Below are positions 25,349 to 33,807 of a stretch of 64,000 nucleotides of DNA, piece by piece. Position 1 is the first letter of the stretch; each line of letters opens with the position of its first letter. This DNA is from 3107 sp965216225. GTDB lineage: Bacteria; Pseudomonadota; Alphaproteobacteria; Rhodobacterales; Rhodobacteraceae. The position numbers were made by a program, and so were the translations under genes. The stretch covers positions 124,001-188,000 of the forward strand of contig CBDCFF010000031.1 of assembly GCA_965216225.1 (NCBI GenBank), in the 5' to 3' direction. The notes below the pieces were generated by a model, which was not told the origin of the DNA, ran no database searches, and saw only the letters and a program-made list of their open reading frames with translations.

Positions 25349-26877
25349 GGCTCTTCTCCGGCTTCTTCACGGTGGGCATGTGGACGTTTCTCAGCCGCAT
25401 CCTCGGCTTTGTCCGCGACGTGCTGATCGCCGCGTGGCTGGGCACCGGGGCAACGCACCAGGCCTTTGTCGCCGCATTCACGCTGCCCAACCTCTTTCGC
25501 CGCTTCTTTGCCGAAGGCGCGTTCAACATGGCCTTTGTGCCGATGTTCTCGAAAAAACTGGAGGCAGGCGACGATCCCGAGCGCTTTGCCCGCGATGCGC
25601 TGTCGGTGCTGGCGGCAATCCTGATCGTGCTGACGGTGCTGGCGCAGATATTCATGCCCGCGCTGATCTATGCGCAGGTCGCAGGCTTCGCGGGGACCGC
25701 GAAATTCGACCTCTCCGTGGCCTTCGGGCGCATCGCCTTTCCCTATATCGTCTTCATTTCCGTGGCGGCGCTGCTGTCGGGCGTGCTCAACGCCGCCCGC
25801 CGCTTTGCCGCCGCCGCCGCCGCGCCGGTGCTGCTGAACGTGCTTTTCATCGCGGCGATCGTGCTGGCGGGATCAAGGGGCTGGGACGTGGGCCAGGCGC
25901 TGGTCTGGGCCGTGCCCATCGCAGGCATCGCACAGATGGCGCTGGTCTGGGTCGCGGCGAAATACGCAGGGTTCAATATCCGCCCCCACTGGCCGCGCTG
26001 GACGCCGGAACTGAAACGCCTCGCCATCATCGCCGCACCCGCCGCGCTGGCGGGCGGCGTGGTGCAGATCAACCTGCTGGTGGGCCGTCAGGTCGCCAGC
26101 CGCTTCGATGGCGCGGTCTCATGGCTCTACAACGCCGACCGGCTCTATCAGTTGCCGCTGGGCGTCGTGGGGATCGCCATCGGCATCGTGCTGTTGCCGG
26201 AACTTTCGCGCCGCTTGCAGGCCGGGGATACCAAAGGCGGACAATACGCCATGAGCCGCGCCGCCGAAATGGCGCTGATCCTGACCCTGCCCTCCGCCGT
26301 CGCGCTTTGCATCGTGCCGCTGCCGCTGGTCGAGGTGCTTTTCGAGCGCGGCGCCTTTACCCCGAACGATACCGACCGGACGGCGCTGGCCGTCGCGATC
26401 TACGGGCTGGGCCTGCCCGCCTTTGTGCTTCAGAAAGTCGTCCAGCCGCTTTATTTCGCACGCGAAGACACCAGAACCCCGTTCCGCTATGCGGTCATGG
26501 CGATGATCGTGAATGCCGTGATCGCCATCGGGCTGGCCCCGGTCATCGGCTACGTTTCCGCCGCCGTCGCCACCTCTGTCGCGGGCTGGGTCATGTATGT
26601 CCTGCTCTGGTTCGGCGCACACCGCCTGGGCGAGGCCGCCCGCACCGACACCCGCTTTCGCCGCAGGCTCTGGCGGATCGTTGCGGCCTCGCTTTTGATG
26701 GGGGTGGTCCTGTGGCTGACCATGGTGCTGATCGGACCGATGTTCGGCCTGCCCGGCTGGCGCTATCCGGGGCTGGTCCTGCTGATCCTGGCCGGTATGC
26801 TTTCCTATGCGGGGTTCGGACGTGTGCTGGGCGCATTCCGGCTGTCTGACGCCAGGGACGGTTTGCGCCGCGGGTGA
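25345..26877 (+). CDS. murJ: Lipid II flippase
   Basis: A 510-residue MOP-superfamily inner-membrane protein with about fourteen hydrophobic segments that moves lipid II across the membrane for peptidoglycan synthesis. The N-terminus MWTFLSRILGFVRDVLIAAWLG and the segment LFRRFFAEGAFNMAFVPMF are hallmarks. ATG 25345 overlaps the glnD stop, so the two are co-translated. Confidence 0.96.
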   Translation: MRLFSGFFTVGMWTFLSRILGFVRDVLIAAWLGTGATHQAFVAAFTLPNLFRRFFAEGAFNMAFVPMFSKKLEAGDDPERFARDALSVLAAILIVLTVLAQIFMPALIYAQVAGFAGTAKFDLSVAFGRIAFPYIVFISVAALLSGVLNAARRFAAAAAAPVLLNVLFIAAIVLAGSRGWDVGQALVWAVPIAGIAQMALVWVAAKYAGFNIRPHWPRWTPELKRLAIIAAPAALAGGVVQINLLVGRQVASRFDGAVSWLYNADRLYQLPLGVVGIAIGIVLLPELSRRLQAGDTKGGQYAMSRAAEMALILTLPSAVALCIVPLPLVEVLFERGAFTPNDTDRTALAVAIYGLGLPAFVLQKVVQPLYFAREDTRTPFRYAVMAMIVNAVIAIGLAPVIGYVSAAVATSVAGWVMYVLLWFGAHRLGEAARTDTRFRRRLWRIVAASLLMGVVLWLTMVLIGPMFGLPGWRYPGLVLLILAGMLSYAGFGRVLGAFRLSDARDGLRRG

Positions 26878-26920
26878 CGCAATGCCCGGCGGCCCGGAGC
26901 CGTGCAAAAACCGGACACCG

Positions 26921-27841
26921 TTATCGCGACGCCCGCGACCGGGCCTTGCGCGCGGTTTGCGGCCCGTCATCCTTCAGCAGCAGCAACAGCGCCAGCACGA
27001 TCGGCGCCACCCCGGCCAGCACCCTGAGCGCGGGCAGCGCATCCCCCAGCGCCACCTGCCACAATATCACCCAGACCGGCGCCAGATAGGTATGGGCCAT
27101 CACCTTGGCCGACGGCAGCCGCAGCGTGGCGACCTGCACCAGCCAGAAGGACAGCGCCGTGGCAAAGGCGGTCAGATAGGCCACCGTGATCCAGACAATC
27201 GCGGGCAGCGCCGGCCAGTCCGTCCCTTTCAATGCAGACCACGCGCAGAGCGTCAGGACGACCGTCCCGCCAACCAGCGTGCCGAAGGTGAACACCAGCG
27301 CGGGTTCGCCCCGATTCAGCCTGCGCACCATCGGGGTATAGAGCGCGTGCGCCGCGCAACCGACAAGGAAAATCGCCTCTCCGCGTCCGATTGCGAAACC
27401 CGTCAACGCCACCGGATCGGCGCGAAAGATCACCCACAAGGCCCCCGCCGCGCCGACCGACAGCGCCACCGCCATCCGGCCCGTCATCGCCTGCCGCATC
27501 AGCATCCAGCCGAACAGGCCCGCCATCGGCGGCGTCATCGTGAACACTGCCGCCGCCGAAACCGGCGGCGCGGTCTTCAGCCCTTCGAACATCAGCACGA
27601 AATAGGCCGCGAACAGACCGCCCAGCAGCAGATAGCGCCAAGGCGCGCGCAGGGCGGCCGGCGACAGCCTGCCCGTCGCCACCGAGACCGCCCCCATCAG
27701 CGCCGCCGCCAGCGCCATGCGCAGCACCGTCACCACCATCGGGTCAATCAGGTTGGCAATCAACGAGCCGAGGCTGAACGACCCCGCCACCAGCGCCGAG
27801 AAAAGGAGCATCGCCAGATGCCCCTGCACCGGCGCGCTCAT
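26921..27841 (-). CDS. EamA/DMT-family transporter paired with a LysR regulator
   Basis: A 306-residue protein with two EamA repeats and about ten membrane segments. ATG 27841 (MSAPVQGHLAMLLFSALVAGSFSLG) overlaps the stop of the LysR gene (ATGA), so both lie in one operon and the exporter is probably controlled with that regulator. A longer frame to 27958 overlaps the regulator and is rejected. The substrate is unknown; it is not closely similar to the DMT protein at 6892. Confidence 0.87.
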   Translation of the reverse strand: MSAPVQGHLAMLLFSALVAGSFSLGSLIANLIDPMVVTVLRMALAAALMGAVSVATGRLSPAALRAPWRYLLLGGLFAAYFVLMFEGLKTAPPVSAAAVFTMTPPMAGLFGWMLMRQAMTGRMAVALSVGAAGALWVIFRADPVALTGFAIGRGEAIFLVGCAAHALYTPMVRRLNRGEPALVFTFGTLVGGTVVLTLCAWSALKGTDWPALPAIVWITVAYLTAFATALSFWLVQVATLRLPSAKVMAHTYLAPVWVILWQVALGDALPALRVLAGVAPIVLALLLLLKDDGPQTARKARSRASR

Positions 27842-28728
27842 CCGGCACATGCCGCCAGCCAGCCCCTGGCCTCTTGCTTCAGGAATTTCAGGAAGGTCTG
27901 CACCTTCAGCGTTCGGTGCAGGTCCACATGGGTGACAAGCCACAGCCGGGTTTGCCATTCCTCGCGCGGGGGCAGCGCCTGAACCAGATTGTCATGCGGC
28001 GCGGTGCCGGGTTCGGTCATGAACCCCATGCCGACCCCTTCACTGATCGCGATCTCGATGGCCCGGAAATCGCTGCTCCGATAGACGATGTTCTTCTCCT
28101 CCACCCGTTCATCCAGCCAGCGGTAGAACGGCGCCCGCTTCAGCCGCGCATCGCCGGCCACGAATCTGTGGCGGTTCAGGTCCGCCTCGGTTTCCGGCAG
28201 GCCATGGGTTTTTACATACTCGCGGCTGGCATAAAGGGCGATGCGCCGGCTCAACAGGGGCTGCACCACATTGTCCGGCTGATCCGGCGCCCGTCCTGCC
28301 CGGATCGCCACATGCGCCTCGCCATATTCCAGGCGGAACAGGCGCTCGCCGGTCAGAAACCGGATGCGCAGTTCCGGATGCTGTTTCTGAAACCGGGCCA
28401 GCACCGGCGCGATCAGCGGCGTCACGCTTTCCAGCGAGGTCACGGTCAGTTCCCCCGAAACGGTTTCCCCCTGCCCCCGGATGCGCCCGGCCAACTGCTT
28501 GAACTGATCGGAAGTCGCCTGCGCAACCTGCAACAGATCGTTGCCTGCCTCGGTCGGCGTGTACCCCCGGGCATGGCGCTGAAACAGCTTCGTGCCCAGT
28601 CGCCGCTCCAGCGCATCAATATGGCGGATCACGGTCGCATGATGCACCCCCAGAACATCGGCCGCGCCGCTGACGGTGCCCAGCCGCGCAACGTGAAAGG
28701 CGGTTCTGACCTCATCCCAGTTGTCCAT
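27838..28728 (-). CDS. LysR-family transcriptional regulator
   Basis: A 296-residue regulator with an N-terminal winged helix-turn-helix (MDNWDEVRTAFHVARLGTVSGAADVLGVHHATVIRHIDALE pattern, residues 1-60) and a C-terminal effector domain. It precedes and overlaps the DMT exporter, unlike the common divergent LysR arrangement. Upstream (28726-28770) the sequence ATCCGGTTTT occurs twice with a third ATCCGG, a possible operator cluster. The effector is unknown. Confidence 0.88.
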   Translation of the reverse strand: MDNWDEVRTAFHVARLGTVSGAADVLGVHHATVIRHIDALERRLGTKLFQRHARGYTPTEAGNDLLQVAQATSDQFKQLAGRIRGQGETVSGELTVTSLESVTPLIAPVLARFQKQHPELRIRFLTGERLFRLEYGEAHVAIRAGRAPDQPDNVVQPLLSRRIALYASREYVKTHGLPETEADLNRHRFVAGDARLKRAPFYRWLDERVEEKNIVYRSSDFRAIEIAISEGVGMGFMTEPGTAPHDNLVQALPPREEWQTRLWLVTHVDLHRTLKVQTFLKFLKQEARGWLAACAG

Positions 28729-28788
28729 CCGGTTTTCCCATCCGGTTTTTCCAAATCAGAATCCGGTAATCCACCCCGAAAGCCGGAG

Positions 28789-30234
28789 TTATTCGCGTTC
28801 CGCCGCGATAATCTGCGACTCGTCGCAGGGGGCGACGCGCAGGATGTTGGTGGTGCCGGGGATGTTGAACGGCACACCTGCGGTCACGACAACATAGTCA
28901 TTCTCATCGGCGATGCACAACTGGCGGGCGATGCGGGTGGCGCTGAGCACGGCGGCCTTGAAACGGTCAACCGGGCCGGTCATGACACAGCGCGCGCCCC
29001 AGGTCAGGCACAGGCGGCGGGCCGTGCCAAGCAGCGGCGTCAGCGCGATGATTGATACGCCTGGCCGCTCTCTCGCGACCAGAAGCGCCGTGGTCCCGGA
29101 CTGGGTAAAGCAGCAGATCGCCTTTATGTCGGCGGTTTCCGCGATTTCCCGTGCCGCCGCCACGATGCCATCCGCGATCGTGGTCCGGTCAGCCCTGCGG
29201 CTGGCCTCGATCACCTGGCGATAGATCGGGTCGCTTTCGACCTCCATCGCGACATTGTTCATGGTGGTCACGGCCTCGACCGGATAGCTGCCCGCAGCGG
29301 ATTCCGCCGACAGCATGATCGCATCCGTGCCTTCGTAGATCGCGGTGGCGACATCCGAGACTTCGGCGCGGGTGGGCACCGGGCTTTCGATCATCGATTC
29401 CAGCATCTGGGTTGCCACGATCACCGGTTTCGCCGCCCGGCGGCAGGCGCGGATCAGGCGTTTCTGGATCGGCGGCACGTTCTGCACCGGCAGTTCCACA
29501 CCCAGATCGCCACGGGCCACCATGATCCCGTCGGACGCCTCCAGAATTTCGTCAAAGCTCTTTACCGCCGCCGGTTTTTCGATCTTGGACAGGATCGCGG
29601 CCCGGCCGGCGGCAAGCGCGCGCGCCTCTTTCACGTCGGACGCGCGCTGCACGAAGGACAGCGCCAGCCAGTCCACGCCCAGATTGCAGGCAAATTCGAG
29701 GTCCGTGCGATCCTTCCCGGACAGGGCCGCAAGAGGCAGGACCACATCCGGCACATTCACGCCCTTGCGGTCGGAGATCGTGCCGCCGACCTCGACCACG
29801 CAATCCGCATGACCGGCGTCACAGTCCGAAACCCGCAGGCGAATCTTGCCGTCATTGACCAGAAGCGTCGCGCCGGGCTCCAGCGCCTCGAAAATTTCCC
29901 TGTGCGGAAGCTGAACGCGGGTCGCGTCGCCCTCTGCCGGGTCGAGATCCAGCCTGAACCGCTGCCCTTCGGACAACTCCTCGGCGCCGCTGGCGAAGGC
30001 GCCGCAGCGCAGCTTCGGCCCCTGTAGATCGGCGAGAATCGCCACAGGATAGCCCAGTTCCTGTTCAACCTGCCGGATGATCCGGTGCCGGTGGCGGATG
30101 TCCTCGTGATTGCCATGGCTCATGTTCAGGCGAAACACATCGGCGCCAGCCTCTGTCAGGGCGCGGATGGTGTCATGATCATTCGAGGCCGGGCCCAGTG
30201 TCGCGACGATCTTCACATTGCGCCGACGTCTCAT
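28789..30234 (-). CDS. pyk: Pyruvate kinase
   Basis: A 481-residue glycolytic enzyme converting phosphoenolpyruvate and ADP to pyruvate and ATP. The N-terminus MRRRRNVKIVATLGPAS, the active-site lysine in ILSKIEKPAA, the metal-binding IMVARGDLGVELP and the C-terminal allosteric domain (AICCFTQSGTTALLVARERP) are all present. Start ATG 30234 is preferred to the open frame up to 30453, whose extra sequence overlaps the divergent gene's leader. Confidence 0.97.
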   Translation of the reverse strand: MRRRRNVKIVATLGPASNDHDTIRALTEAGADVFRLNMSHGNHEDIRHRHRIIRQVEQELGYPVAILADLQGPKLRCGAFASGAEELSEGQRFRLDLDPAEGDATRVQLPHREIFEALEPGATLLVNDGKIRLRVSDCDAGHADCVVEVGGTISDRKGVNVPDVVLPLAALSGKDRTDLEFACNLGVDWLALSFVQRASDVKEARALAAGRAAILSKIEKPAAVKSFDEILEASDGIMVARGDLGVELPVQNVPPIQKRLIRACRRAAKPVIVATQMLESMIESPVPTRAEVSDVATAIYEGTDAIMLSAESAAGSYPVEAVTTMNNVAMEVESDPIYRQVIEASRRADRTTIADGIVAAAREIAETADIKAICCFTQSGTTALLVARERPGVSIIALTPLLGTARRLCLTWGARCVMTGPVDRFKAAVLSATRIARQLCIADENDYVVVTAGVPFNIPGTTNILRVAPCDESQIIAAERE

Positions 30235-30359
30235 CCCGCGCCTTCCCCTGTTCCGCCGCGTTGGGCCGCCCGTGTTATGGCGCATTTCGCCGGCGCTGAC
30301 AACTGGTGCTTTGCCGCACGCTTCTGTAGGGGTATGTGACCGGGAATCATGAGGTGCAG

Positions 30360-31118
30360 ATGACATTTCAGACGACGGACACACACATTCCCTGCCATGT
30401 GACCGGCGCGGGCCGCCCAGGGCGCTGGGTGCTGACCTGCGACCACGCGACAAGTGCGGTGCCGGCGGCGATCAATGGCGGCGATCTGGGGATCGGCCCG
30501 GACGACATGGCCCGCCACATCGCATATGATGTCGGGGCGGCAGGTGTGACACGGGCGCTGGCGGAACACTTGAACAGCCCGGCGATCCTGTCCGGTTTCT
30601 CGCGCCTCGTGATCGACCCGAACCGGGGCGAGGATGACCCGACATTGCTGATGCGGCTCTGTGACGGGACAATCATTCCCGCCAATCGCCATGTGGATGC
30701 GGCCGAACGGGAAAGACGGCTGAACGCCTATTACCGCCCCTATCACGACACGGTGGCGGCGTTGCTGAGCGCCCGGCAGGCGCCGGTGATCGTTGCCGTT
30801 CACAGCTTCACGCGGCAATTCGCAGGCCGCCCGCCGCGCCCGTGGCATGTGGGGCTGCTGTATGCACGGGATACGCGGCTGGCCCTGCCGCTGCTGAACC
30901 GGCTGCGGGCGGAACCCGGCCTTTGTGTCGGCGCGAACGAGCCTTACAGCGGGCATCTGGCGGGGGATTCCATCGACCGGCACGCCATTCGGCACGGGCG
31001 CGCCAACGTCCTGATCGAAATCCGCAACGATCTGATCGAAACCGATGCCGGGCAACGGGCGTGGGCGGCAAGACTTGCGCCGATGCTGCAAGAGGTTCTG
31101 GCCGCCACCCGGCTCTGA
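30360..31118 (+). CDS. N-formylglutamate amidohydrolase-family protein
   Basis: A 252-residue protein of the N-formylglutamate amidohydrolase family (PF05013, HutG-like), a zinc amidase fold. Visible conserved segments are LTCDHATSAVP (near 25), the D-V-G-A-A-G-V-T-R stretch, LVIDPNRGEDDP, VAVHSFTRQ and LIEIRNDLIE. GAGGTG stands 7 bases before ATG 30360; GTG 30336 is an alternative. No other histidine-degradation gene is present, so the substrate is uncertain. It diverges from pyk. Confidence 0.88.
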   Translation: MTFQTTDTHIPCHVTGAGRPGRWVLTCDHATSAVPAAINGGDLGIGPDDMARHIAYDVGAAGVTRALAEHLNSPAILSGFSRLVIDPNRGEDDPTLLMRLCDGTIIPANRHVDAAERERRLNAYYRPYHDTVAALLSARQAPVIVAVHSFTRQFAGRPPRPWHVGLLYARDTRLALPLLNRLRAEPGLCVGANEPYSGHLAGDSIDRHAIRHGRANVLIEIRNDLIETDAGQRAWAARLAPMLQEVLAATRL

Positions 31119-31205
31119 CATCAACCGGGGCCGGTCGGGGCCTATTGTTCCGGTCGTTTCAGGGCTTATATCTGACGCAGAAACGAATCAGAGAGGAGCT
31201 TTACG

Positions 31206-31445
31206 ATGTCACGGGAAATCCTGATCTCCGCATTCGGCTGGATGGCGGTTCTGAATATCGCCATCTTTGCACTGTCGGCGCTTCTGCTGCTGACCATGAA
31301 AGACCTGGTTTCGGACCTGCACGGCCGGATGTTCGGTCTGGAGAAGGCCACCATCAGGCAGACCGTCTATTCCTGGCTGGGCACATACAAGATCATGATC
31401 ATCGTGTTTTCGCTTGTGCCTTATGTGGCGCTGAAACTGACCTGA
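31206..31445 (+). CDS. Small DUF6868-type membrane protein
   Basis: A 79-residue protein with two membrane helices (about 8-30 and 58-76) separated by a polar loop containing HGRMFGLEKATIRQTVYSWLG. The pattern matches the short DUF6868 proteins found in many Proteobacteria. AGAGAGGAG precedes the ATG. Function unknown. Confidence 0.82.
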   Translation: MSREILISAFGWMAVLNIAIFALSALLLLTMKDLVSDLHGRMFGLEKATIRQTVYSWLGTYKIMIIVFSLVPYVALKLT

Positions 31446-31550
31446 AGCGGACAGGCGCGCAGGATTGGCGGATTGCAGGGCATTCCACCCGCCGCCCGCC
31501 GCCTGCCGGATCGGGGACCGCGCAACAGCTTTTCGATTGCAGGAGCATTC

Positions 31551-31841
31551 ATGGACAAACCAACAGGACAGGCGCTTGAGGCCGCAGCCTTTCGCCGCCT
31601 GCGCGACCATCTGGCGGAACGGACCGATGTGCAGAATATCGACATGATGAACCTTGCCGGGTTCTGCCGCAACTGCCTGTCGCGCTGGTATCAGGAAGCG
31701 GCGAATGAACGCGGTATCGGGATGTCAAGGGACGAGGGACGCGAGGCGTTTTATGGTATGCCTTACAGCGTCTGGAAGGACCGCCATCAGACCGAAGCCA
31801 GTGACGGGCAGAAAGCGGCGTTTGCCAGGTCGCACGGTTAG
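31551..31841 (+). CDS. DUF1244-family protein
   Basis: A 96-residue soluble protein. The core ERTDVQNIDMMNLAGFCRNC followed by LSRWYQEAA and the second conserved patch YGMPYSVWKDRHQ are diagnostic for DUF1244. CAGGAG lies 6 bases upstream of ATG 31551, so the longer frame to 31473 is not needed. Function unknown; the paired cysteines in CRNC may bind metal. Confidence 0.9.
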   Translation: MDKPTGQALEAAAFRRLRDHLAERTDVQNIDMMNLAGFCRNCLSRWYQEAANERGIGMSRDEGREAFYGMPYSVWKDRHQTEASDGQKAAFARSHG

Positions 31842-31941
31842 CGGCACCCGCCCGCCCCGGCATTGCTCTGCCGGATAATGCCCCATCGCCACCGGACGCC
31901 CGAGCACTGCGCGGAGCAGTCGGGAAAACGTGGTATTCGCA

Positions 31942-32541
31942 TCAACCCGACCCACCACACGCCGGGGCCAGGCGCCTAGCCCGCGCCATCGGGACAACGG
32001 CGCAGTTCAATCGCCACACGCCTTTGCCAGTTGCTTGCCGCCGGTATGTTGTCACAGCGTTGCTGCCGCTTTCCAGCGGCTGCTTTTCCCCCAGACCCAC
32101 GATCTGTTCGACCCGCGCCGGATCGACCCATTCCGCCGTCAGCGCATCGGCCACAAGTTTCGCGCGCCGTTCCGACAGGGCGCGATTGGCCTCTGCCGCG
32201 CCGGAGTTGTCGGAATGACCGACAAGGCGCAGGCAACCGTCCGATAGCGGCGGGAGCACGAGGATACGGGCCAGCTTGCCGATTTGCGCCACGGCGGCAT
32301 CATCCAGCCGCGCCCCGCCTTCGGGAAAAAACACATGGCTTTCCAACTGCGCCTGTGTCGGTTGCGCCGCAGGCGGTGCTCCTTGCGTTCCCTGCGCGGA
32401 TTGCGGCGCATTGCGGCACCCGCCGGGAATGATGCCATAGGTTCTGCGCACCTCTTCACACTCGGCCGGCGTCAATCCCTGCGCATGGGCCGCAGACCCC
32501 AGAAGAAGAAGAAGGCACAATATCAACCGCCCAGGCATCAT
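31942..32541 (-). CDS. OmpA-like periplasmic/outer-membrane protein
   Basis: A 199-residue exported protein. A signal peptide ends near residue 20 (LGSAAHAQ), a Pro/Gln/Ala-rich linker follows (about 45-65), and the C-terminal part is an OmpA peptidoglycan-binding domain with VFFPEGGARLDDAA and LRLVGHSDNSGAAEANRALSE. It diverges from the acyltransferase that opens the polysaccharide cluster, and a second OmpA-like protein is encoded at 40591, so it may belong to the same system. Confidence 0.85.
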   Translation of the reverse strand: MMPGRLILCLLLLLGSAAHAQGLTPAECEEVRRTYGIIPGGCRNAPQSAQGTQGAPPAAQPTQAQLESHVFFPEGGARLDDAAVAQIGKLARILVLPPLSDGCLRLVGHSDNSGAAEANRALSERRAKLVADALTAEWVDPARVEQIVGLGEKQPLESGSNAVTTYRRQATGKGVWRLNCAVVPMARARRLAPACGGSG

Positions 32542-32655
32542 GACCGCGATCCTTTCCGCAGCATCATGGCAGCCCGCCCCCTAAGAAACTGTAAATCGGG
32601 AATTTTCCCTGACGTTTACCGATTTTTCGCAGATCGCTGACAGGATCGGCCCGGT

Positions 32656-33807
32656 ATGAAGCGGAAAGGGCCGATGGCGAGCGGGGAACGATATGTCTGG
32701 CTTGATGCCCTCAGGCTGGGCGCGGGGCTGTCGATGGTGGGCCTGCACGCAACCGCCGATCCCGGGGGTGGCTTCTGGGCGGATTACACGGTGTCCGAAC
32801 GCATCGCGCCGATGCTGTTGCGCGCGGTGCTGTATACCGCCCGGACAGAGCTGTTTCTGATCATATCGGTCTTTCTGCTGCTCATGGCGCTGGACCGGCG
32901 ACCGCGCAGCTATGGCGCGATGATCGGCGAACAAAGCCGCCGCCTTCTGATACCCTTCCTGTTCTGGACGCTCTTTTACGCCCTTTACACCCTGATCAAG
33001 GCCGACGCCTTCGGATATCTGGATCAGCGGCTGCGGGATCTTGCGGACCCCTTCGCCTGGATCGGTTATCTGCTGTTGGGGGATGTGAAATACCACATGC
33101 ATTTCATCCCGACACTGTTCGGGCTGATCCTGCTCTGCCCGCTGTTCCGCCTTGCGGTGTGCTATCCGGCGCTGGGGCTGCTGGTGCTGGCCTGTCTGAT
33201 GGTCCGGCGAGAGCTTTACCTGTTTCTGTTTTCCACCTTCCACGGAACCGAAATCCTGCCCTTTCTGGTGCGCGGGGCGAAGATTCTGACCTATGCGGGC
33301 TATGGCCTCGTTGCCGGGGCGGCTCTGGGTCTGTGGCGAATGATTGATGCCCATACCAGCCGCCAATGGCTGCCCATCGCGGTCTATGCCAGCCTGATGC
33401 TGTTCCTGCTGAAGCTGATCGCGACCTGCAAGACCATCCTGACCGGAGCCTTTCCCTTCGACTACGCGCCGGGCTACTGGGCCGATTTCCTGATGCCCGT
33501 GTTTCTGTTCGCGATCTGCATGTTGCTTGGACATCGGCGCTGGCCGCCGGTCATCTCTCGTCTCGCGCCATATTCCTTTGGCATCTACCTCTGCCATCCC
33601 ATCATTCTCGATCTCGTGGAAATTTGGCTGAGCGGGCAGGATTTCGCGCCGATCACCCAGGTCGGGGTGAAGATTTCGCTTGCCCTTGGCCTGACCTCGG
33701 CGCTGGTCGCGCTGCTGGCGCGTCTGCCGCTGCTGGCCTGGACGATCGGGCTGGGTCTGCTGCCGGGATTTGGGCTGCCGAAACATCTGAACAAGGAAAG
33801 CCCCTGA
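32656..33807 (+). CDS. Acyltransferase-3 family membrane protein
   Basis: A 383-residue inner-membrane protein with about ten hydrophobic segments. The start YVWLDALRLGAGLSMVGLHA, with the catalytic-type histidine near residue 34, and the ending SRLAPYSFGIYLCHPIILDL match the acyltransferase-3 (OafA/WcaG-type) family that acylates sugars. The stop codon is directly followed by the ATG of the next gene (TGAATG), so it opens an operon of five genes. I infer O-acylation of the polysaccharide made by the synthase at 36096. Confidence 0.88.
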   Translation: MKRKGPMASGERYVWLDALRLGAGLSMVGLHATADPGGGFWADYTVSERIAPMLLRAVLYTARTELFLIISVFLLLMALDRRPRSYGAMIGEQSRRLLIPFLFWTLFYALYTLIKADAFGYLDQRLRDLADPFAWIGYLLLGDVKYHMHFIPTLFGLILLCPLFRLAVCYPALGLLVLACLMVRRELYLFLFSTFHGTEILPFLVRGAKILTYAGYGLVAGAALGLWRMIDAHTSRQWLPIAVYASLMLFLLKLIATCKTILTGAFPFDYAPGYWADFLMPVFLFAICMLLGHRRWPPVISRLAPYSFGIYLCHPIILDLVEIWLSGQDFAPITQVGVKISLALGLTSALVALLARLPLLAWTIGLGLLPGFGLPKHLNKESP